DNA of 64,000 nt from Vanrija pseudolonga (taxonomy: Eukaryota > Basidiomycota > Tremellomycetes > Trichosporonales > Trichosporonaceae): contig NC_085849.1 in assembly GCF_020906515.1 (NCBI RefSeq), positions 1,736,001-1,800,000 of the forward strand. Direction: 5' to 3'. Below are positions 55,410 to 64,000 of this stretch, in pieces. Both the position numbers and the translations under genes were made by a program. Position 1 is the stretch's first letter; each line of letters starts with the position of its first letter. The notes under the pieces were generated by a model. The model saw only the letters and a list, made by a program, of their open reading frames with translations, had not been told where the DNA came from and ran no database searches.

Positions 55410-56388
55410 ATGTCCGAGGTGAGTGGGCCGTGCGCGAGGCTGCCTGCACAATAGCGACAGTGCACGCCGTGACAACACGACTGCCAGCCCACGACTAACA
55501 ACCAGACCACCCCCCTCAACCCCAACAACAACGGCGAGTCGTCGACCGGCGTCCAGCGCGTCCTCAACGACGTGTCCGAGCTCTTCTGGCAGCCGTGAGT
55601 AGAGCATCGACGTCGCAAGCGGCAGCCCTAACAACCCCCAGCTTCTCCCAGACGGCGCTCAAGCTCCTCCCGAACCGCGGCGAGGGCCTCCGCGCCAAGA
55701 GCAAGCGCGGCGACAACCTGCCTGATGCGTGCGTTGAGCTGGGATTGTTATGATGGCACAGCAGCTGACAGCGACACCTACAGCGGCGAGGAGCGCCCCC
55801 TGCTCACCGACTACCATGCCATCAACGACCCCTCGATCCGCGTCCGGGTTCCGAGTGAGTCTGCGTCGTGGGCGATAGTCCACCGCCCGTCGCCAAGCCG
55901 CCCCTAACCCCCCCGCAGAGAAGAAGCCCACGCCCGTCAAGGTCGAGGCCAAGGTCTGGTTCGCCAACGAGCGCACGTACATCTCGTACCTCTCGATGGG
56001 CCTGCTCCTGTCGACCATTGCGACCGGTCTGCTCTTTGGCGCGCAGGACTCGCTCGCCCGCCGCTTCGCCTACACCTACGCTCTGATGTGAGCTGGCGTC
56101 GGCCCTCGTTCTCTCAGCTCCCAAACTAACATCCCCAGCGCCGCCGGCGTCCTTATCTACGGCTACGTGACGTACCAGAAGCGCCTGACGCTCATTGCCG
56201 GCCGCTACGCCGGCTCGTTTGACCAGCTCTGGGGCCCTCTCTTCATCTGCGCCGCCCTCTTCATCGCCATCCTGGCCAACTTTATCCTCAAGCTCGAGGA
56301 GGCCAAGAAGGCCCACAACGGCACCAACCCCCTCTCGTTTGCCAACGCCTGGGCTGTCGCCGGCCAGAAGAGCACCTGGCTCAACTAG
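55410..56388 (+). CDS. VTC1: VTC1-like vacuolar polyphosphate complex subunit (DUF202 membrane protein)
   Basis: Six exons (55410-55418, 55506-55594, 55642-55728, 55784-55854, 55919-56087, 56139-56388) give 224 residues. The first coding exon has nine nucleotides (MSE). The C-terminal 130 residues match the DUF202/VTC1 fold: KVEAKVWFANERTYISYLS, with the conserved R/ERT entry, then three helices (MGLLLSTIATGLLFGA, AAGVLIYGYVTY, LWGPLFICAALFIAILANFI). Vtc1 helps the VTC complex make polyphosphate at the vacuole membrane. An N-terminal extension of about 90 residues (including VQRVLNDVSELFWQPF) is longer than in yeast Vtc1 (129 residues in all) and carries no SPX or catalytic tunnel domain. Subunit identity (Vtc1 itself or a related DUF202 protein) is likely, not certain. 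Confidence 0.82.
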
Positions 56389-56812
56389 GCGCCGACAGAG
56401 GCGCCATAGCCCCGTAACAACACCGACGGGGACGATGGAGGCCGGCCGAGTGGCCTTCACCAAGGCGTGGTAACACGCCACAACACAACAGGCTAGATAG
56501 GAGATAGGACCGGCGTGAGTATGTCGGTATTCTTGGTCGTGCTTTAGGGAAATGCATGACGTGATTTGGCGAGGAGCGAGCCAGCTGAGAGCGGTGGCTT
56601 GGGACCTCAGTGTCGGGGGTGTCTCGACAACTTCAACGCGGGTCACGACCACCTACACAGTTGCAACCCACCACACCACCAACCCCTCACCCACACTTTG
56701 ATTGCGACTCATCATGCATACAAGGGGGGGATATAACGTCATATCAATCATCAGCGGAGCGTGGATATCGTGGTCAGGCCAGACAGAGAGTAAAAGTCCC
56801 GGAAGCCGAAGC
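56389..56812. other. 3' intergenic between convergent VTC1-like and CBK1
   Basis: No gene seen. Confidence 0.55.
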
Positions 56813-58889
<2,077 letters not shown>

Positions 58890-59876
58890 TGTGGGTTGTT
58901 CTTCTTGCTGTTCTTAGAGAAGTGGGGAAGAACGAAGTGTCGTGACGAGGACGAGGGAGTGTAGGCTGTGGGTCAGAGCAGAGCAGAGCGAGCCAGAGCC
59001 AGAGTGTGCCGCAGTCAGCGTGGAGGGCGACGAGCCAGCCAGGGTGAACGGGCGCGGAGAACACGCCCACGGGATCAAAATCGGGCAGCACAAAGAGTGG
59101 TCGCGGCGCGTGCGGCGCGTGGTCCAGACGCGTCGCTGCAGACTGCTGGCCTGCTGGCTGTCCTCCCCGCTCTCCACATGCGTTAGGGTTGACGAGGCAT
59201 CGGCTCGACAGGACACGGGACGATGACTGGCGCCCTGGAGACACATTGCACAGTCCATACCATGCACCATGTCGCGTCAATCACCTTGGAGCTTGGCTAT
59301 GCATGCGCGTACTACCGCGTCTATCCGGCGCGCAGCCGCCTGCATCGGACACGGTGCGTGCGGAGCGTCGTGCGACGACGACGCCTGCATCGCCGACAGA
59401 CCCACTTGCATGTCGTTCGTCGCTGCACCAGCCAGCTAGCCAGCCAACAGTGGCGACCTGCAAACGTGCTCTGGTGCTCTCGGGAGGAGCATGGCGCCGC
59501 GCCCACCGTACCCGGCCCTCCCTCTCGCGCCACGCACACTCGCACCACCCGGTTTGTGCCATTGACGGCCGCACTGTGATGACCCAAGCCACCACCACCG
59601 CCGCCGCCAGCGCGACCCATGGCCCGCTGCGACCCTCTCTATTGTGTCCGGCACTCGGCTACTCTTGGCGTGTGGCAGCGGGACGCGGCGAAGACAAACA
59701 AACACACACAAGACACACATAACATTCATACACAAGATACATATACAGATACGCGTACGGATACACGCTATCCACACGACGTGTGGCAAGCGCACAGGCC
59801 GCCACAATTCAACTACGACACAGTGTTCTTTATCATTACATTCCAAATGTTCCTATGAGCCCCGCGCCCGTATAGT
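58890..59876. other. Upstream region of CBK1 / 3' region of the permease
   Basis: No gene. An A/C/T-rich low-complexity run of ACACA- and ATACA-like steps occupies about 59697-59775, near the end of the permease. A TGCATGCG motif lies at about 59300. Confidence 0.5.
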
Positions 59877-61877
59877 CTATGCCTTCTCGGCAGCGAGACC
59901 GGCGTCAACCTCGATCGAGTGCTGCTCCGACGAGTCACCGCGGGCGCGCTTCTCCTCCTCTCCGAGAGGGAGGACGTCGTGGACAGCAACGTCGATGAGG
60001 GCCTCCTTTGCAGGCCAGATCTTGTGCAGCACATAGTAGACGAACAGCGCAATGGCGTCGCCGGCAATGTTGCTGACCATGTAGATGTACTTGATGTTGC
60101 CAATGTTGACCTTGTTGTTGATCGCCGCGACCATACCGGGGAGGTTGGGGGCAATGGCAACGGCAAGAGCAATGTACGTGCGCCAGTTCCAGCCTCCAAA
60201 GTAGCGGTAAATACCATCGGGACGGTAGAGCTCGTAAATGTCGTACTTGCGTCCCTTGATGACGAAGAAGTCAAAGGCCATGAGCGCGGCGATCGGCGCG
60301 AGGACGATCGAGTACGAGGCCATGAAGGTGAGGAAGTTAGACGCCGAGTCGAGCACCTTCCAGGGCACAAAGCCCCAGACGCCGACGGTGACAGCGATGA
60401 ACTGGCCACGGCGAATGTTGATGTACTTGGGCGCGAGCGAGCAGAGGTCGTTGGCGGCCGAGATCGAGTTGGCAGTGATGTTGGTGGTGATGTTGGACAG
60501 GGCCCAAGCGAGCGCGCCAAGGAACATGGCGGCACGGCCACCGGGCGAGGTGTTCCACTTGGCGATGATGAGGTAGGGCTGGTAGAGCACCTCGCCGTAG
60601 ACGGCATAGCAGCACGTGGCCGAGATGGCCGAGAAGACGGACACGAGCGTGGCGAAGAAGGGGAAGGCCCAGACCTGGGTCCAGTTCGAGTTGGGGCTCT
60701 TGCAGTATCGCGAAAAGTCACCAATGTTAACCGAGAGCGTGGCCCAAGTGCCCTGCACCGCCGTCACCGAGGTCATGAAGGCGACGAAACGGGGGACGCC
60801 AGGGGCAACACGGTTACCGGGAGCCGAGAGGGCCGCACTGGCGTTGGGGCCAGCCTTCTTGACCGCCTGGTCCGTGTGTCAGTGGTGGTTTTTTTTTGTT
60901 TGCGGACCGGCCCGCACTCACCCAGATGAGGGTTCCGACCGCGACAATGGGCACGACGATGGCCTTGACGTTGAAGACCCACTTGAGCTTGCTGGGGTGG
61001 ATGAAGATGAAGGGGAACTGGAGGATCCAGAAGAGGAGGAAGGACACAAAGTCGCGCGTCGTGGCGCCCTGGCTCGCGGGCACGCTGTTGTGCAGGCGCG
61101 CGTACTGGGGCCAGATGGCCTCGATCATGAGGCTGACGAGCTGGCCGCCCGACCACGAGTTGATCGACAGCCAGAAGAGGGCGACGACGCAACGCGACTG
61201 GTGGACCGGTCAGCGGCGCCCGGGAGCCGGGGCAGAGGGGTGGAAATTTCTCCGCCACCTCGCCGCAGCAGGTACTCACAAAGACGACAAACTTGCTGCC
61301 CCAGTATCCGAACGTCGCGCGGGACGTGACGGCGAACGGCGTGTGGATCGTGGCACCGACGATACCGTTGGCTAGTGATGTCAGCTTGCTTCTAGCTGCC
61401 GCTCGCACGCGGCACCATCACCGCGCCGTCGCCACACTCACCCGTAATCGCGAGCGCGACGAGGATCGCACCGACAAACACGGCAAGACATGACTCCCAC
61501 CACGTGAGGCCGAGCTCGACAAACGACGCGACGGTCGCCCACTGGCCGGCGTACCAGAGCTCCGAGAGCCAGACTGGGACGCGTTAGATAACAATAACAA
61601 CGGTCACACGACAAGGGCCGCTCACAGAGGAAGAAGGTCCACGCCGTCCAGGTGCGGTGCTCGGCCGGCGACGGGTCCATGTCTGGGGGAGGTCAGCTAT
61701 CTATCTCTCGCTCGCTCGCTGAGAGCGCGCCACCTTACCCTTGTTCGACCAGACGTTCTCGGGCGCAATGCACGACTCCTCCTTGGGGAGCGCGAAGCGT
61801 CCCGGGCGCGAGCCCTGGCGGACGTTGGCCATCGACTGGGGGAAGGCGCTCTTGCTGTCTTCGCCGGTGGTGGCCAT
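59877..61877 (-). CDS. NCS1-family nucleobase/allantoin permease (FUR-type)
   Basis: Six exons (61739-61877, 61626-61682, 61442-61573, 61280-61371, 60922-61197, 59877-60866) encode 561 residues, typical for fungal FUR-type nucleobase:cation symporters. About 12 hydrophobic segments can be counted. Landmarks are WLSELWYAGQWATVASFVEL, ANGIVGATIHTPFAVTSRATFGYWGS, LFWLSINSWSGGQLVSLMI (substrate-site region) and NIGDFSRYCKSPN, all usual in Fur4/Dal4-like proteins. The C-terminal tail is acidic with Lys (EEEKRARGDSSEQHS), as expected for ubiquitin-regulated uptake. Uracil, uridine or allantoin could be the substrate. A GATAAG site 190 bp upstream would fit nitrogen regulation. Confidence 0.92.
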
Positions 61878-62508
61878 TGTGAGATGGTGGGTGGGTGGAG
61901 TAAGAGTCGCGACGACGGTGCTGTGATCGACAACAATCAGTGCTGCGCTAGGCGGTGGTGGCAGGCCGCGGGCAGGTTTTGATAGTCTGGATCCCAGTGA
62001 CGCGCCGTTTACATTTTTTCGCTAGAGTGAACAAGCCTTACCCTGGCCGGTTCGCTTGGCTTTGCCTTATCGGCTACCTCTGCTCTGGTGGGCGACAGTG
62101 GGCGAATCACATTTGGCAAATGTGCCATAAGACCACTTTAGGCGCCGAGGGGGCTCCACGACTATTAGAACCCGTGGCATAAGCCGGCCTTGGTCGGCAA
62201 TGCTGGGTGACAGCATACGGCCCTGCTCCGAATGGTGGGCCGAGTGGCGGTCAGTGCGAGCGACGACCCACGCGGAGAGAGCACTGGCACAGGCGCTGAG
62301 AGCACGAGAGTAGCAGCACCAATGAGAGCGGCGTGAATGCACCTTTACACTTGCATTCACGGATACGGAACATGACTTTGCACTGACTTTGACTTCTGAC
62401 TTATGCTTTCACTCGCCTCGGCTACACACAACAGTTTTACTTTGAAAGCCGGACGGATCCTTGGCGGTGGCGCACAGTGATGGGCGCCACTTCCCACGTG
62501 CTGGCTGC
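61878..62508. other. Upstream region of the NCS1 permease
   Basis: No gene. One GATAAG (minus strand, 62066-62071) is present. Confidence 0.5.
62066..62071 (-). promoter_or_regulatory. GATAAG, possible nitrogen-response GATA site
   Basis: A single GATAAG on the gene's strand, about 190 bp before the permease ATG. Fungal NCS1 permeases are often under GATA-factor nitrogen control; one site is weak evidence. Confidence 0.3.
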
Positions 62509-63211
62509 TCAGGTGCGGTACTTGTGCCCCGCGTCGTCCTTGGGGAGCTGTGGTGTGTAATGCGTGTGCGATAAGCGTGGGAAGTGATGGTCACGGTGGA
62601 TAGATAGGCAGAGGTAAGAGCGTCAGCGATAACGTAGAGATAGCGGGCCCGCCTCGCCCTATCACCCCGGCTCTGACGCATACCTTGCGCACGTCCTGGT
62701 TCATGGTCGGGTACCCGTCCTCCATGTGGCCGTCGCGGGTCTGGTAGCGGTACTTGAAAGCCGCGACGGAGCTAATGGTTGTGTAAGTACTTAACCTGAC
62801 ATTCCTTCCCCCGCGCCCCACCCCCACAACCCCACTTACGAGCCCGTGTCGTGCTTGCTGGGGTCGTCCCAGACCTTGACCATGCCCTTGGAGTGGAGCA
62901 TGGTCGCGGGCTCGGGGTTGGTCGCCTTGGCCATGCTGCGTGTGTGTGAGTCCCTTGCCTTACGCGCTCGATTGTACCCACCCGTAGTATCCGGCGAGGG
63001 CGAACGCGCCGACAATGCAGAAGGCGAGGGGGTAGAGCGCGGGGTCGCGGCGCGCCATGCGGTTGACCTGCGACGACGCCTGGGTGATGTTGCCCGCCGT
63101 CGAGAGCTTGTACGGCGACTTCTGGAGGGGCTGTCAGCAGGCCGCGTGGCTAGTGGCGACTCGGCTACATACGTCCGTGGGGAGGTGGTGGGGCTGGTTG
63201 GAGGTGGACAT
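62509..63211 (-). CDS. Small one-helix protein, possibly mitochondrial (B12D/NDUFA4-like)
   Basis: Five exons (63173-63211, 62982-63121, 62840-62935, 62684-62771, 62509-62547) encode 133 residues. One hydrophobic helix (ALYPLAFCIVGAFALAGYYG, about residues 40-59) follows RMARRDP. A polar C-terminus with KVWDDPSKHDTGS, FKYRYQTRDGHMEDGYP and LPKDDAGHKYRT follows. The arginine-DPALYPL-helix start and following NPEP resemble B12D/NDUFA4 (MLRQ)-type respiratory proteins, but the match is weak. The small exons (two of 39 nt) make this easy to miss in automatic annotation. Confidence 0.68.
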
Positions 63212-63831
63212 TGTGTGTGATGTGCTGGGTGTGCTTGGGGCTGTAAGGAAGGCAGAGAGTGCAACAATGAGTGCTGAGAGACGTGGACGGGGATCTGCTG
63301 GCATGCACACCAACACCCTTCTCTATATAGCACCCACCCACCACCAACGTGTGTGTGGGCATGCTTGACAACCCGCAGTAGGCTAGTAGCTTGTAGTGAT
63401 GCGCGCGCGCGGCGGCGGCGCGCCCACCACACGCCGCCCAGTTCACACCGATTTGAGTGGTGTGGCGAGTCGACCAGCTGACCAAGGTGGTGCGGGGGTC
63501 ACTTGACGTCACGCTGCGCGCACGCCCACCATGCCATGTGGCCCAGACACGGTGCCCCCGCACTAAACTAAACCTTGGCTGTCGCGGGACTGGCAACGCG
63601 CATGACCAACACGACTAGGAACTTGCTAATAGACGTTTCTCTCTCGAATGCATAAGATCCGAATAGACAAGGTCAGCACGCCTTGTCTTGTGGCAGCAGG
63701 ATGCCGGGGCTCCAGCCGCGTTATCACAGCACACGTCATTTCGCCACCCAGTTGCGCCAACATGAGTGTACACTAATCTAATCTTTTGCTGTCGTCTGCA
63801 ACTTGACTCTACACCCACCACCACCACCACC
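63212..63831. other. Divergent promoter region of the last two genes
   Basis: No gene. A CCACCACC run lies at about 63815-63831 immediately before the rightward ATG. Confidence 0.5.
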
Positions 63832-64000
63832 ATGTCGTCGACAGACGGGCTCACGCCGGCGCAGGCGCGGCTCGCGGCGCTGAACCGTCTCAAGGCGAAG
63901 AACAAGCTCGCGGGCGCCAGTGCGCCGGCAGCAGCGAGCGGGAGCGGCGCGCACCCCTACGTCCACAAGCCGGCGACAGTTCCTTCCTCGGCGCGAGACA
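63832..64000 (+). CDS. Start of a protein-coding gene, cut by the window edge
   Basis: The frame opens at ATG 63832 in a CCACC context and stays open for the remaining 56 residues. It starts [20 protein letters not shown] and continues with KAKNKLAG and an Ala/Ser/Gly linker. The LTPxQ...NRLKAK opening resembles the N-terminus of several nucleic-acid proteins, including fungal Rad14/XPA, but too little is present to decide. Confidence 0.6.
   Translation, partial: MSSTDGLTPAQARLAALNRLKAKNKLAGASAPAAASGSGAHPYVHKPATVPSSARD

Overview
This window looks like nuclear DNA of a GC-rich basidiomycete yeast. The gene set and codon style resemble the Tremellomycetes, plausibly the Trichosporonales, but that placement is inference. 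I resolve 29 protein-coding genes, the last one cut by the window edge. All but one of the 28 complete genes contain introns. I count about 82 introns, mostly 33-100 bp with GT..AG ends, and every exon chain given closes in frame. I found no rRNA, convincing tRNA, CRISPR array, virus-like element or intact transposon.

Region 1 (1-13.5 kb) has a SurE-type phosphatase, a cystinosin-like PQ-loop transporter, a TfdB/phenol-hydroxylase-type flavin monooxygenase, and a head-to-tail array of five related single-pass membrane proteins (8065-13526). Region 2 (13.7-54.7 kb) is housekeeping and regulation: AP-1 gamma-adaptin, an INP54-like 5-phosphatase, a xylitol/sorbitol dehydrogenase, ILV2, SDHAF2/SDH5, a repeat-bearing membrane protein, SWT1, a small transposase-derived helix-turn-helix protein, SWI1, a YAP1-type bZIP, cytosolic isoleucyl-tRNA synthetase, an AIR1/2 zinc-knuckle protein, a cysteine-rich protein, an AHA1-like co-chaperone, a signal-peptide membrane protein and a GNAT acetyltransferase. 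From the last array gene to the GNAT gene, 17 consecutive genes alternate strand without exception. Region 3 (55.4-64 kb) has a VTC1-like polyphosphate-complex subunit, the NDR kinase CBK1/ORB6, an NCS1 permease, a small one-helix protein and the start of another gene.

The most novel-looking item is the five-gene array. Its members share an intron at the same place and phase, a conserved ectodomain cysteine pair, one membrane helix without a cleavable signal peptide, and proline-rich tails. Three tails end in PPxY motifs of the kind bound by WW domains of Rsp5/NEDD4 ligases. Three members share an upstream sequence element, and two share a 3' flank. Other leads are an AHA1 homologue with a membrane tail and an altered NxNNWHW motif behind a heat-shock element, an AIR1/2 gene whose introns cut three successive zinc knuckles at the same residue, a YAP1 protein with no cysteines in its N-terminal 600 residues, and an NDR kinase whose regulatory phosphosite is split by its last intron. 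Functions were assigned by reading the translations; no database search was run.
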